Below are positions 24,101 to 35,269 of a DNA stretch of 64,000 nt, in pieces. Each line of letters begins with the position of its first letter. Position 1 is the stretch's first letter. A program made the position numbers and the translations under genes. Below the pieces are notes generated by a model. That model saw only the letters and a program-made list of their open reading frames with translations, searched no databases and was not told the DNA's origin. The stretch is from Atriophallophorus winterbourni (lineage: Eukaryota > Platyhelminthes > Trematoda > Plagiorchiida > Microphallidae), in assembly GCA_013407085.1 (NCBI GenBank), contig JACCGJ010010805.1:1-64000 (forward strand), given 5' to 3'.

Positions 24101-27100
24101 CAATTTAGGATGTCGTGGCCTAGATGGTATGTATATTCGCAGTTACGGCCAAGCTGTAACATATGACATTTACGTAGGCTGAAAGGCATTTGATTCTCTA
24201 GAGACCAGCGATACAGAACATCCAAGTCGTTTTGCAGCATTAAACAATCTTCATTAGATCGGATTTGCTTCCATATTTTAATGTCATCTGCAAAAAGAAC
24301 GAGCTTGCATCGCACTATTTCAGTTATATCATTTATATATAACAGGAAAAGAATAGGTCCGAGCACTGAACCTTGAGGCACCCCGCTCGTGACATCGATA
24401 CTTTTCGACAATACTCCGTCAACGCGAACTCGCACGTGCCGATCGGTCAGATAATCTGTTAGCCACGATAGTAAGTTACCTGTTATTCCATATCGCACGA
24501 GCTTTTGCAGAAGCAAGCTGTGGTCGACCTTGTCAAAAGCCTTTGAAATATCAATATAACAAGCATGTACCGTATAGCCTTGATCGAGCGACATCGTCCA
24601 ATCATTTAGTGTGATCAGTAAATTCGAAAGACAAGATCTGGTCCGGCGGAACCCGTGTTGTGCTGCTGACAAAAGACGTCGTGCTTCAAGCTGACCCACA
24701 ATACATTCAGATATAATGCGCTCCATAATTTTTAAAATACATGGTAGCATCGTTACAGGTCTGTAATTTGCTGCGTCAGAACGACTGCCACCTTTATAAA
24801 TTGGTGTTACCACACCCGCTTTCCAAGCCAAAGGTACACAACCTTCACCAAGACTCTGGATGAAAACCGCCGCTAAGCTATTTGAAAGCTCTCTATAACA
24901 CACATGAAGAATCGCTGGGGTAATATTGTCCTCCCCGGGAGATTTCTTTGTATTCAATCGACGTAAGTGTCGCTCTACCACCAGTTGATCGATCACGGGC
25001 TCAGTTAGTGGTTCTACAGTGTTTGATAATTCATGATGCAATAATTGCTTTTTGGGGCAGTAGACTTGAGAGTAAAAGCACGCAAGCGCATCCGCCGTCT
25101 CTTGGACTGTGACAGTCAAACCTTCTTCTGTCATGATCGGGAAAACACCTGGTTTAACTTTGGTTCTGTCATTCACAATTTTGTACAATAGTTTCGGATT
25201 CGCTTCCATTCGTTCCACCATATGTTGCTGGTACTGTTTTTTGTCCTGCCGAATTAGGGTGGTGACTCTGTTACGTATTCTGCAAAATTGTAACCAAGAT
25301 GTAGGGGTGGCGTTATTGCAATGAGTAACCCAAGCACGCCTTTTCAATGAAATCCATTTTCTAGTTCTGCTGCGAACAGAGAAACGGAGGCTGTGGACAT
25401 CTTTCCTCTGAATATATCGAGAGTTCGACTGGATTTGCATCTGAAGGTAGTTTATCAGAGAGTTGCATGTATTCGAATACATAAAGCCCAACTCAATAAA
25501 TGCATTTTACCGCATATGCATTGTTTATGTATGTGAATTAAATTGTTGTTTGCACTAAGCTCTTTCAATATAAGCCTCAATTTTTTAGCTTTCAATACGG
25601 AAACATTATGTGAGCATGAGTATCCAAGTCTGTGGATGACATGAATATATTAATAGCGTTGAACCTTAGAAATTAAATGAAGAGGTTTCAGAGTTTCATT
25701 CGACAGATCAGTTTTTGCACCAAGAATTAAATTGTTCAACTAATACGCGAACGCTATCAACGATAATATTAGGCGCTCAAAGGATTTTATTGAATGTGTT
25801 TAATTCATTGTTTTTATTCTATTTTACGCAAGCAATTCTTATCATCTTATGAGAATGTAAGTTTATATTTCTGATAACCTTATTTCAAAGTAAATAATTC
25901 TTATTTTTGAAAAACATTTGTTAAAATGATTTGTTTGAACATTTGTTGCGAGCATTTTTTATAATTTGAACATTTACATAAAATTGTTCCCATTTATCGA
26001 TAAAGTATGAGCTCGACGGAAATTCGCAATACACAATTATATTCTAGCTTCTGATTTATTGCGGTCTCAATGGTGATGAAATATTTACGTGTGAAATTTC
26101 GTTGTCAGATTTAGTTTTATTCAAAAAATGTTGTTTTTTAATTGAACGTGACAACGAAAAACATATATTAGACTACAGGTAACAAAGATCAATGTTCTCA
26201 TTGAGACGTGAATATGAAGAACAAACACGATAATATTAATTGAAATTAATAGAACATGACTCTTCATTGATTCAAGCAAATGTTTGTGAAAGTATTTCAA
26301 TAAAATTATATGCGAATATTTTATAAACATTTTTGAATTGAAAGTCTCAGCTTCACTAAAAAGACAGCTTTGGTACTATGTGCAAGCGTAATCGAAATAC
26401 AACGTACATTTTGAAGATAATCGACATATTTTCAACTTGGTTCATTTTCCATATCATCTTGGTATATCGTCGATCTGAAATTTTACCGACTTGGCAAAAT
26501 AAACCAAGCATTTGATAATTTAAAATGTGAAATGATGATGTTGAAAGTGATGTTAAAAGTGATGTTAAAAGTGCCTTTATTGACAATTCACGTTTCAGAC
26601 AATTCCATGTAGGGAACGGATAATGGATATACGAAAATAACGGAGTATATTGTTGCAAATTTATCTTTAAAACGCCTGATTTTCAGGATTAGGTTCTGTA
26701 GGTTTTCAATACGTAGGTATAATTGAAGAATAGTTCCGACGTACTCTAACATTAAGAATAAAATGCAGTATTTAATCAACAGATGCATCACTTAAAACTA
26801 ACAAATTGACAATCATAATTAGTTCTGAGAATGAACGTTTGTGGAACATAGGTTTTAATACAGCGGTATACTAGCTTTTTAAAACTGATTTTATCCTAAC
26901 GCTTTCAGCTATCAAGACGTGGCAGTGAATCTGTGAGTCGACATTTTTTTCTCATTGATTATTTAAGTCATTCTCAAAATTAGCCTCAGTAAAATATCAC
27001 TTTTCTAATGCTAATATTGCTAGTGCGAATATTGTCTGATCTACCCATGGAAAGCATTTCAAAGAAGTCTTAAGTACGCGATAATTTTGCGTACATAATG

Positions 27101-29589
27101 TTTCGACAAACATGCGATATTTTGCACCAGTCAAAAATGTTTTTTTTCAATTCATGTATTTACAAAGTTTTATATTCGTGTTGTATTACCGAGGTTCGCA
27201 TGATTTTGAATCAGTGACAGAATGTTAAATATGCTGCGCTTTATTAAGGCTGTTGTATAAGTTGTTAACCATTCTTTCACTGTTTCAAGCGTATGCGGAT
27301 CCTGATAAGTACCAACAGAACGAAACCGGTCGAGGGGTGTGTGATGGAAATGCGGTCAAATGAGCTTGTTTGTTCATGGTCATAGGTACAAATCTTGACT
27401 ACACTAGTGTGACCTCATGTGATTGAACATGTTGGTACAGAAGACTGCTGATTCTGCTTTGTCTCCTAATTGGGTTATTTCCCCAACCGAATCTGTTAAT
27501 CGAGGAGTGACGACGTATGTATGCAAGCAGCAATACTTGTTCCGAATCAGGTTTTATTTAATCAATCTGACAGAGCTCAAATCTGCATGTTCAAATTTAT
27601 CTACCGGCGAACCACTCCGTTCAAAGCAAGTGATGGCATAGTAGTGAATACATAGTCGAAATAAAGTACTGAATAGTCTCTAAGAACTACTGGAGCATGA
27701 AATCCGGTGGCATCGACAAATTATCCTATTGATTAATCGCCGAATAAAAAACGGAAGGGCGATCGTACCCTTTTTCAAGAGTGGATTCATAAATACGATT
27801 TTATATGGAGACGTAAATTAATGCCTATCTAAATTCAATTTGAATCGCTTGTGGGGAATGATAGTCCCTAAGATAAAGTTTAGGCAAGGTACAATCAAGT
27901 ACAATAAATAATGTTGCTTCTGAGTGCGAGTCGAGCACTGATCACTCAGATCAACATTTCGCTGTACAACGCTCTAGATAAAGTGGAGCGGTGGACCCCC
28001 GTTAATACAAATCTCGCCAGAATGTAGCATTAGAGAACGACCAAGTTCTGGCTCGAGAATGAATTCTGTGTTGTTTATTGAACGAAATTCAAAGATATTG
28101 TGAAACTGAATATTGACGGGTATTAACAAATCGTTCCAAATATCCCACCAGGAACTGTGTTTTTTGTTTGCAGAAAAAAATCAAAAAACCTAGCACAGAA
28201 GCGTGACGCTTGGGCGCAGCTTAGAGTAAATGGAATGCTTTCGAATATGTACACGGCGGATATTCTCACGGATCGGTGCTATTTTCGCTTCATCTTCTAA
28301 TATTCATAAATTTTTTACCACTATCTCATGTCGAAAATTTTTATTCTCTTCGTGGATGGTGTGAAGATGTTGATGCGAATGAATTCAGGAGAGGACTGTG
28401 AGAAAATGCAAGTGTTTTGGCTGAACGTATCCGTTTGGGATACTGTGAATGATATGAAATTTAGCACCCGGAAACGCAAGATGCTCCATATTTGCCAAAT
28501 CATGTCTTTTACATAAGGACTTTGAACTGTTACACGTTATGGATATGGTTCGAGAACGACCATTTAAGTGGATAAGTGGAATCCCGAATAGCACAACAAC
28601 AATGCAAACAAAGTTTTTGCGATTTTCCGTACACCGCAATATTGCCTCGTCTAGGTCTACGTGACATCGACTAAATGGGGTTACGGCGCAAAACTAATCT
28701 TCGCTATAGAATTGTCTCTACCCAAAGGCATCCACTATGACAATTGATTCAAGTGTTCAATGGGAAAGCGTCATTTCGACATATCTTATCCCATTGTATC
28801 ACAAGCTTTCGTATTGACAGTCGAGTCACTCTTAACCGTACTTGCTACATTTGCTTGAAATTCATTACCTCAACGTTTGCGGGTGTTTTTGTAAATTAAT
28901 AGGATTTGCCCTCAAATCCTTGAAAACTTGAATACTCAAATTATGATAATCGTAAACCTATCATAGGTTAATAGCTGACTTGTTTCATAAATGATGTGTT
29001 GCTTTCTGAACAAACGTGGATGAAGAAAATTTTCTAATTTGCTTGACATTTCATCAAATACAGACATAAATAAAATATATTCCGAGAAATATACGACATG
29101 TTAAACGTTGGAGCTTTACTTTATTGAAGGCCGACTTACCGTGTTTGTTACATTGAAATTCAGGGTGAATAAACGTTGCAGTGTATTTCGTATCATGTAA
29201 TCGTTTGACACAAAGAGAATAATAACTCAAACATATCCACCGAATTTTGCTAGCATTACTTTGCCTAACTAATGCATTTTTCGCTATTGAATTAAAAGGT
29301 ACTTTTTGGGAAATCAGCTGTGAGTTCCAAAATAACATTTTAATTAGAACTTCGGTTAGCTATATTACGTTTATGAAAATAAGCAATATTTGAATGATAT
29401 CATTTATCGGAGGAACAGGTAATGTTTTAATTGAGATTTTTTCGTCTGTGCGAAACCACCTTTAATAATCGAATCCAGCATGAGGGCGGCAGCTCTAGCT
29501 GGCACAGTATAAAATTACGAATAATGGATGTATATGTTTTATTTAAACAATCAGTGACATAAATTACTGAAACTATTTGAAAGCCACAA

Positions 29590-29632
<43 letters not shown>

Positions 29633-32600
29633 TATACATTTGAGACACTCCGTATGTTCGAGTGTCAATCTACCCAGTGAAAACACGGTGCAAAGCTGAC
29701 AGAATGTTCCAATGCGAATATTAAGGTTTGGTTTTAAATCCACTAAACTTGTGCAATTTTAGTAATGCGTTCGAAACTGCTCTTCATAAAACCTTCGTTA
29801 AAATTGAGTAAGGATACCGTTTGTAGAATGTAACAACGTCGTATAGGGATTTTGTTATGTGCCTGTGAAACTTCATCTTATATAACCACCTATCCAAATC
29901 CGAGAAACGAGAAGTAGTAGTCTTCTCTGAGATATTGCCAATTGAGAATGCTCCTCTATGCTTTTTGTTCTCGGTATTTATATATTGAGGTTCATTTAAA
30001 TCTGTTTTACTTAATCCTAGTGATTTGGCCGCAGATGATCTGTAAGTTTCCGAAAGTTTTGTTTACACGACAACATTCGTTTCGTGATTTACTGTGAAAT
30101 TTACAATATTCGTTTACAGGAGCATCATAACAGAGGGGACGTAAGTTAACTGACAGTAATTTAATATATTTTGGATATGCCTATATAATCTTTCGCGCTG
30201 TATGAACGAAACAAATAAATAAGAAAACTAACTGAATAGATGATGGTAATTAAATAGGACTTCAAGAAATTTAGTTTTGACACAGAAAGTCAATAAATCA
30301 AGGCCTAGCAGGATTAAAAGCGGAAAAGGTTTTTAGTATTTTGCATTTAAATGAATACATACATATGCAAAGTTGTATAAAAATATACAAGCATACATAC
30401 ATACATGCATACATGCACATAAAATTGCATGCGTGAATTCATACAAACATGAATTCATAAATTTATATTCAATGGTATATATATATATATAGATGCTGCT
30501 TTACTCATTTATTATTAATATTATAATTTTCGATGTATTCCCAATTTCTAGTTGGGCAGATCGAGAGTAAGTTGCAGTAATTAAGTACATCCTATGCGTC
30601 TTATGCTTGAATATTAGTAAACTTCTTTCATCATATTTGGGTTCATCATGTCCGGTACTGTCAAGAATTAGATAAACATGCTTTTTGAAGCATTTCTAAA
30701 GTAAATGAACAAATAATTTGAATTAAGTCGGATATTTGAGTTTATATTGATGCGCAAATCGACAATCAACCCACACATTTGGGTCATCTGATGAAGATGT
30801 ACTTGTTCAAGAACTCCACACTTGATTTGATAGAAGATCTCTTATCTTATTCGAAAGATTTTTCTTTATGAATCATTCATGCATTATTGTGTAAAGAATC
30901 TTACAATATTTCCATCGAACTGTTTGGGTGTAAAGTTTTAGACTCCGGGAGAAAGAGGATTGTAATCAATTGCACACTTCCCGGAAAGATATTTTTTCTA
31001 AATTCGTTGTAAATGACATCTTCATGTTGGCAATAAAATTAATATGGAACTCTATCCGAATTTTATCAATTATTGTCTAATTTCATTACAATTTTAGTAT
31101 TGAGCAATCTAGATGGAGATAGTGAGTTGTCTATAAACTGCATTCCTATTCTACATTCATCGTGCATTCCTACACAAAACTGAATAAAAATCATTTCATT
31201 TACTACAAACAGCGATCGGGTCATGACATTCATGTAAGTTGAATTCATCGACTGATCCGAAAACTTTTAACCTCATATAATAATCTAACGATCCTATGTT
31301 TTACATCAGGAATCAAGCTGTGAACGAGCTGTGAGTTATTCTTTATATGAAAACCATCAATATACCGTCTTAGGGATTTAAAGTGCGTCAGACACATCCG
31401 TGCTTACTACTAGAGTTTGACGTGTCATCAAGTCTTCTAATTATGTAGGTAATTTGATTATTGGCAGCAAGATAAGCATGAAATAATTTATAGAAAACAG
31501 TCCATCAGAATCAATTCGAAGTACACAATGTTTGAATAATAGCATCTATTTGTATCCTAATTTTGGCTGATTAGAACTGTGCGCTCGACTAACAGATTAC
31601 AAATTCACAAGTATCTTGAGATGGTCAAACAATCACAGGTTAAAATTTGAAGCACTTCACCTTGATGTCTGGCTTTGGTATTGTATGGGACTTTTGAATG
31701 GAATACATACAGAATTATTTCTCTTATCTGAATTTGGGAAAGAAAGTGTTCCATGTGACGATTATCGGTCATTTTTGGAACAGTACGAATCATTATACTA
31801 TTTAAGAAGGTTTTTCTTTATGGACAGTAAACGACAATCGATCTCAAGCTAATGTAATCAAATTGTAGGCAGAATATCTATTGAATGTGGAATATTCTCT
31901 TCGCCCTGGAACAATATTTATTATTTTCTACAGTGTTTATATCTGATGACATATAATCAATTTCATCAATGCCCCAATATAGGATGTTCGATAACCCACT
32001 GTAAATTTTGCTTTATGCCAGATCAACGTTGTAAACACGCGGACAAGTAAGGTTTTGTTTTTTCGAATGGCAGTCAAAGTGAGATGACCTTTGTTAAGTA
32101 CAATTGTGTTTTCTGCATCAGTTTAAAACAGATATTGTGCGATAATTCATTGAACACTTCGTGTGTGTATATTGCTGACCGAGAACTGAGATTCATGTCC
32201 CCACACCAAATAAAAATATATAGATGATTGCGATGTGTTCAGAAAGGCGAAAATGTATCAACTGGATAACTAATAGATATTCACTTGCAACAGGTCGATA
32301 AATATATGCTAAAAACACTAAAAATTTGACATTCGTTTTCGAGATATTAGTTAACTGGGGATATTCGTTCAGATTCTACCTTGTCAAGCGAGATATGATT
32401 ACCAGTATGCAAACTAGTTGATTTAATTTTAATCGCTATATTTATATTTTTGTAGTTATTCACTTATAGCTAGTCTGGAGAGTATAGATTTTAATTTATT
32501 CAAATATACGTAAATAAAGATATAGAATAATAATTTATTCTTGAATTACAATACAAATTATTTGCGTTCGTGTTGATCTAAATGATAGTGTCATTGAAAA

Positions 32601-32821
32601 TATGATTTTAAATAGTAAGGGATGCAAATCAATGTCACTTCGTTGACTTCGTCGATCTTATGCAATTCATTCGAGTTCTTTCACGTCCCAGATGTTGCAA
32701 CGCAATTGTTGCCTATTCAATACACATGCAAATTCATATTCTAAAAAATGAACTTTCACATATTTTCTTTCATTCCAGATTAAACGCATGCAATTGTTCA
32801 ACCGTTGCAAACAAACTTTAG
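15138..32821 (+). CDS. Micro-exon gene (MEG), secreted protein of about 177 residues
   Basis: Reconstructed by eye. Exons: 15138-15186, 15267-15285, 16033-16065, 16140-16160, 16599-16619, 17601-17621, 18287-18307, 18505-18522, 19261-19281, 19575-19595, 19678-19698, 19791-19811, 19979-19999, 20313-20333, 21811-21831, 22304-22321, 25589-25609, 26909-26932, 30021-30041, 30120-30140, 30552-30566, 31310-31330, 32779-32821. Exon 1 codes a signal peptide (MLKLNTLSVFCAILIV). Exon 2 shifts the phase; all later internal exons are 15-33 nt, divisible by three and split codons after base 2, so any can be skipped without frameshift. Every exon has AG before it and GTAAG, GTGAG, GTATG or GTAAC after it, and no junction creates a stop. 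The last exon ends in TAG after a CNCSTVANKL tail. This symmetric micro-exon design with a signal peptide is the hallmark of schistosome MEGs, secreted, variably spliced proteins. The subfamily is not recognised. Unseen exons remain possible. Confidence 0.85.
16420..16500 (-). repeat. Eroded hammerhead-bearing repeat in MEG intron
   Basis: On the minus strand: CTGACAA, a GGAAACAACC segment, GAAAC, CGGTTGTG. It matches the repeat at 40927-40965, with G8 of the hammerhead core changed to A. Probably an inactive copy of the same family. Confidence 0.4.
20902..21318 (+). pseudogene. PLE GIY-YIG endonuclease domain, partial but open
   Basis: About 120 codons of uninterrupted PLE C-terminus. The core reads YKINCRGCSGVYIGQTSREL, so GIY-YIG is preserved as GVY plus IGQ with the conserved Arg after it. 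EHKIRIDKQPRNSSEYQSLI and HVLDTGHSVDLDNVKVIRR follow, then HAEAVEITKAG and ISTIWRPVLQ. In intact PLEs this nuclease nicks the target during retrotransposition. Here no RT precedes it, and the first residues of the open frame are not PLE sequence, so it is a fragment, though younger than the copies at 3-4.6 kb and 49.3 kb. Confidence 0.75.
21541..21583 (+). ncRNA. Hammerhead ribozyme motif in PLE terminal repeat
   Basis: CTCGGT, CTGACGA, stem GCTTCTG, loop TGT, CAGAAGC, GAAAC, GTT, ACCC. Stem II is a perfect 7-bp helix. Stem I has three good pairs (ACC with GGT). The same extra A precedes stem II. Confidence 0.62.
22570..23115 (+). pseudogene. RTE-like LINE 3' end fragment in MEG intron
   Basis: Shifted frames spell the C-terminus of an RTE-like LINE protein: RRLRWLGHVYGMENDRFPKD (the W codon is now a stop) near 22620, LGRTHLRYTGVCKIDMKALD, WEKLALDRSHF, and a terminal CCHC-type finger CQCCGRDCYSGIGHFIHSKSC ending near 23013. 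The RT itself is absent: a 5'-truncated, dead insertion. Confidence 0.65.
23336..25495 (-). mobile_element. 5'-truncated CR1-like LINE
   Basis: Minus-strand insertion in the MEG intron between exons 22304-22321 and 25589-25609. It carries one long open RT frame (25491-23479) and ends in about four copies of a 7-bp repeat (AGAATCA on the plus strand, 23336-23365), the kind of short-repeat 3' tail seen in CR1-like elements. The endonuclease half is missing. I could not find a target duplication. Confidence 0.8.
23479..25491 (-). CDS. LINE reverse transcriptase (CR1-like), 670 codons
   Basis: Uninterrupted frame. It begins inside the linker after the lost endonuclease (RRAWVTHCNN, then MVERMEANPKLLYKIVNDRT near residues 90-110). 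RT motifs run in order: KSPGEDNITP (about 183), WKAGVVTPIYKGGSRSDAAN (223), NYRPVTMLP, FRRTRSCLSN (281), CYIDISKAFDKVDHS (311, first catalytic Asp), SGVPQGSVLGPILFL (369) and LFADDIKIW (399, catalytic FADD). The C-terminal region contains YRWSLENQMPFSLRKCHML and RILNTYIHPTMDYLIPAWAPW. An RT of this type copies LINE RNA at a nicked target. The true protein start is lost, so it is an open but incomplete ORF2. Lack of stops over 2 kb suggests a recent insertion. Confidence 0.85.
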   Translation of the reverse strand: MGFMYSNTCNSLINYLQMQIQSNSRYIQRKDVHSLRFSVRSRTRKWISLKRRAWVTHCNNATPTSWLQFCRIRNRVTTLIRQDKKQYQQHMVERMEANPKLLYKIVNDRTKVKPGVFPIMTEEGLTVTVQETADALACFYSQVYCPKKQLLHHELSNTVEPLTEPVIDQLVVERHLRRLNTKKSPGEDNITPAILHVCYRELSNSLAAVFIQSLGEGCVPLAWKAGVVTPIYKGGSRSDAANYRPVTMLPCILKIMERIISECIVGQLEARRLLSAAQHGFRRTRSCLSNLLITLNDWTMSLDQGYTVHACYIDISKAFDKVDHSLLLQKLVRYGITGNLLSWLTDYLTDRHVRVRVDGVLSKSIDVTSGVPQGSVLGPILFLLYINDITEIVRCKLVLFADDIKIWKQIRSNEDCLMLQNDLDVLYRWSLENQMPFSLRKCHMLQLGRNCEYTYHLGHDILNWTTAEKDLGIWITNNLKPSMHCRKVFNRACGILGILRRIFGRFSPKTIPRILNTYIHPTMDYLIPAWAPWLRKDIEILDRIYHKATKLVEGMQRVPYQDRMAILGLRDFTRRRMRIDLILAYKILRIENHPLSELIKVNSPRNTRSHSCCLEIPHSRLDCRRYFFSVRICFLWNALPQDVVNATTIGVFKSKLDAYVKQNPEFGPVY
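25500..26880. other. MEG intron sequence, one micro-exon, otherwise plain
   Basis: Apart from the micro-exon 25589-25609 this is AT-rich intron with no transposon protein. Short chance frames only. Confidence 0.5.
27950..28905 (+). pseudogene. Decayed CR1-like LINE in MEG intron (copy 1)
   Basis: Plus-strand RT debris. A frame at 28328-28400 reads ILFVDGVKMLMRMNSGEDCE, aligned to the FADD block (FADDIKIWKQIRSNEDC in the intact copy). At 28640-28900 the C-terminal domain is recognisable: PRLGLRDI, YRIVSTQRHPL, SHCITSFRIDSRVTL. Several stops. Duplicated at 35270-36255. Confidence 0.55.
29591..29637. repeat. AT microsatellite
   Basis: About 20 TA dinucleotides with one interruption, in a MEG intron; the counterpart in the duplicate is at 36941-36984. 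Confidence 0.9.
30391..30418. repeat. CATA-rich microsatellite
   Basis: Tandem CATA/CATG tetranucleotides in the MEG intron between exons 30120-30140 and 30552-30566; lost in the duplicate. Confidence 0.8.
31098..31121 (+). other. Extra 24-nt micro-exon of the MEG whose inclusion creates a stop
   Basis: A strong acceptor (CATTACAATTTTAG) and a perfect donor (GTGAGT) bracket 24 bases that read IEQSRWR in the gene's phase. It ends in TA, so joining it to the next exon (31310, starts G) gives TAG, and joining it to the terminal exon (32779, starts A) gives TAA. It is therefore either an alternative C-terminal exon or a silenced one. The duplicate at 38044-38067 keeps the exon sequence and both splice sites unchanged. 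Confidence 0.5.
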
Positions 32822-32881
32822 TTAGTTGTAGTGAAATGTGGTTGCGCTAGTTGTTAGTATATTGAGGTTAAACAATACAAT

Positions 32882-32887
32882 AATAAA
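32882..32887 (+). promoter_or_regulatory. Polyadenylation signal of the MEG
   Basis: AATAAA 60 bases after the stop codon of the terminal exon; a sensible 3' UTR length for a small secreted-protein gene. Confidence 0.6.
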
Positions 32888-32944
32888 CAAATTTTGTGTT
32901 TTCTTTTGAGATGTTGGGTCGCACTTTAACAAATATAACCAGTT

Positions 32945-33012
32945 TTGGATGCTCACATCCTCTACACTTTCATGGTACAACTGATTTCTGGGTGTTTGAG
33001 TACATCAGGTGA
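32945..33012 (-). repeat. Eroded hammerhead-bearing repeat after the MEG (copy 1)
   Basis: Matches the 40.9-kb family (GCTCACATCC, CTGATTTCTGGGTGTTT, ATCAGGTGAAGACAGTAAG). The minus strand has CTGATGT where the core needs CTGANGA, so it is likely inactive. A further eroded copy follows the duplicate at 39900-39970. Confidence 0.4.
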
Positions 33013-33196
33013 AGACAGTAAGCTTAGGAGCATTAAAGATTAGAAATTTGAATAAAATGTGAATATATTTAAACTTGGAAGGCACCAATAATCATATCGG
33101 TGATGTCACACTTCAGATAAACTAAATAAAGAGGGGATATAAGTCACACGATATGATTATGGAAATGAATATTTTCCACATTATTCATATTTCCCG

Positions 33197-33846
33197 AACT
33201 GACACACTAGAACCGGTTGCTCGTTGTGTGTGTACACATATTTGAAGCTGATTTTAGTTCAACAACACGAAATGTTTATAATTATAAATAGAAATTGTTT
33301 GGAGAATTTCTACGCGTGTTTCAATGAAAACACCCTTGATTGATCAACAAATTCATGGACTCCGTGTGAGGCAAAGATGCCCATTTTTCGTTTTTGAATA
33401 AAATGCGATTTATCGGTTGAATCACAAACGATGAGCGCAATTGTGCAACATGCAATATAGATACTGATGCATCGACCTGCTATACGCGGTAATGTCTTTA
33501 ATATTCTGGCAAACACTCAGAATACTGTATTCCAAGTCTTATTTAAGAAATCTAAACAAATCAAATGTTGTAATAGACTTTTAAATCAAGATGATAAAGA
33601 ATATGTAGAAAGTGAACGTTTAGTGACTACTCATCCATACCAAGCCCATCGAAAAGTTCACATGGTTGATCACAACGGTCTAAAATCAAAGGACTGGACT
33701 AGAATTTCACTATTATTCGAGCATATCCTCCGATTCGGGTGGGCTTCGAACCATCAGCATTGTATTTCAACGCCTTAGTAAGATGCGTTTGACCGATCGC
33801 AATTAAACGATAATGAATCGTTTTCCAGAATGGCATATTTGATTAG
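33197..33846. repeat. Spacer between the two MEG copies, with a SINE-like repeat
   Basis: Not part of the duplication. From about 33715 it contains GGGTGGGCTTCGAACCATCA, AACGCCTTA and TTTGACCGATCG, shared with 41205-41280 and 51085-51140, a short dispersed family adjoining tRNA-like sequence elsewhere. A 103-codon frame here (33467-33778) runs through this repeat and is not a gene. Confidence 0.5.
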
Positions 33847-35269
33847 CAGCTATTAAGACGTGGCAGTGCATCTGTGAGTCGACATTTTGTTCGCATTGGT
33901 TATTTAAATCATTCTCAAAATTAGCCTCAGTAAAATATCACTTTTCTAATGCTAATATTGCTAGTGCGAATATTGTTTGATCCACCCATGAAAAGCATTT
34001 CAAAGGACTCTTAAGTACGCGATAATTTTGCGTACATACTGTTTCGACAAAAATGTGATATTTTGCACCAGTCAAAAAATGTTTTGTCAATTTATGTATT
34101 TACAAGATTTGATATTCGTGCTGTATTACCGAGATTCGCATGATTTTGAAACAGTGACAAGATGTTGAGCATGTTGTGCTTTATTGCTACTGTTGTATAA
34201 GTTTGCTATATATGCAAACACAGAGACGCAAATTGTTAACCATTGTTTGACTATTTCAAGCGCATGTGGATCCTGATCATAATGACCCCATCTGGTAAGT
34301 ACTAACAGAACGAAACCGGTCAAGGGGTGTGTGATGGAATTGCGGGCAAATGAGCTTGATTGTTCATGGTCATAGGTACAAACCTTGACTAAATTAGTGT
34401 GGGCGCATGTAATTGAACAGGTTGGTCCTTCTTACCTTATCCGATAGTGAAGTAGAAGCGCAACTTGTTTAATCTACAAATAATCTTCACGGTTTACTTC
34501 AATATTTGCCTACATTTATTTTGATCATCGTAAAAGTGGATTTATGTTTGCAGACATTTATAGGATCCATTTTATTGCTGTCCACGGATTACCTCCGCAA
34601 ACACGACAAACTTTATTAGAATTTTATATAAAAATTATTTAATTGTCAAACATATTGGTTGAGATAATGCATACTACAGAAACATTGTATTCTTCACAAA
34701 TGACTATAATATAGATATCCAGTTTGTATTACTTGTGTGGTTTCAGTGGGCAGGCGATAAATGGATTGAAGGCTGGTGTTTATGCTTTGTCTCCCATTTG
34801 TTCTATTTCCACGACCGTTGAAAAAATGATATTTAAACCGAATCTGTTAATCGAGGAGTGACGACGTATGTATGCAAGCAGCAATACTTGTTCCGAATCA
34901 GGTTTTATTTAATCAATCTGACAGAGCTCAAATCTGCATGGACAAATTTATCCTCCTGCAAACCACTCCGTTCAAAGCAAGTGATAGCATAGTAGTGAAT
35001 ACATAGTCGAAATAAAGTACGGAATAGTCTCTAAGAACCACTGGAGCATGAAATCCGGTGTCTTCGACAAATTATCTCATTGAATAATCACCGAATGAAA
35101 AACGGAAGGGCGATCATACCCTTTTTCAAGAGTGGATTCTTGAATACGATTTTATAAGGAGACGTAAATTAATGCCTATCTAAATCCAATTTGAATCGCT
35201 TGTGGGGAATGATAGTCCCTAAGATAAAGTTTAGGCAAGGTACAATCAACTACAATAAATAATGTTGCT

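Larger units (their letters stand above)
26905..33196 (+). repeat. Copy 1 of a 6.3-kb tandem duplication covering the 3' third of the MEG
   Basis: From exon 26909 past the terminal exon and its 3' flank, this region aligns with 33847-40147. Shared landmarks: exon and intron sequences, the LINE remnant at about 28 kb, an AT microsatellite, and terminal exon. Copy 1 holds the intact exons. Confidence 0.85.

Noticed and set aside
29427..29648. Open frame through the TA microsatellite
   Set aside because: The frame is produced by the TA repeat (Tyr/Ile run); no gene signal.
31843..33127. Further AG-bounded short segments downstream of exon 31310 (near 31869 and 33117)
   Set aside because: Each contains an in-phase stop or lacks a usable donor.
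33467..33778. 103-codon open frame in the spacer between MEG copies
   Set aside because: It runs through a dispersed SINE-like repeat also found at 41.2 and 51.1 kb; not a host gene.
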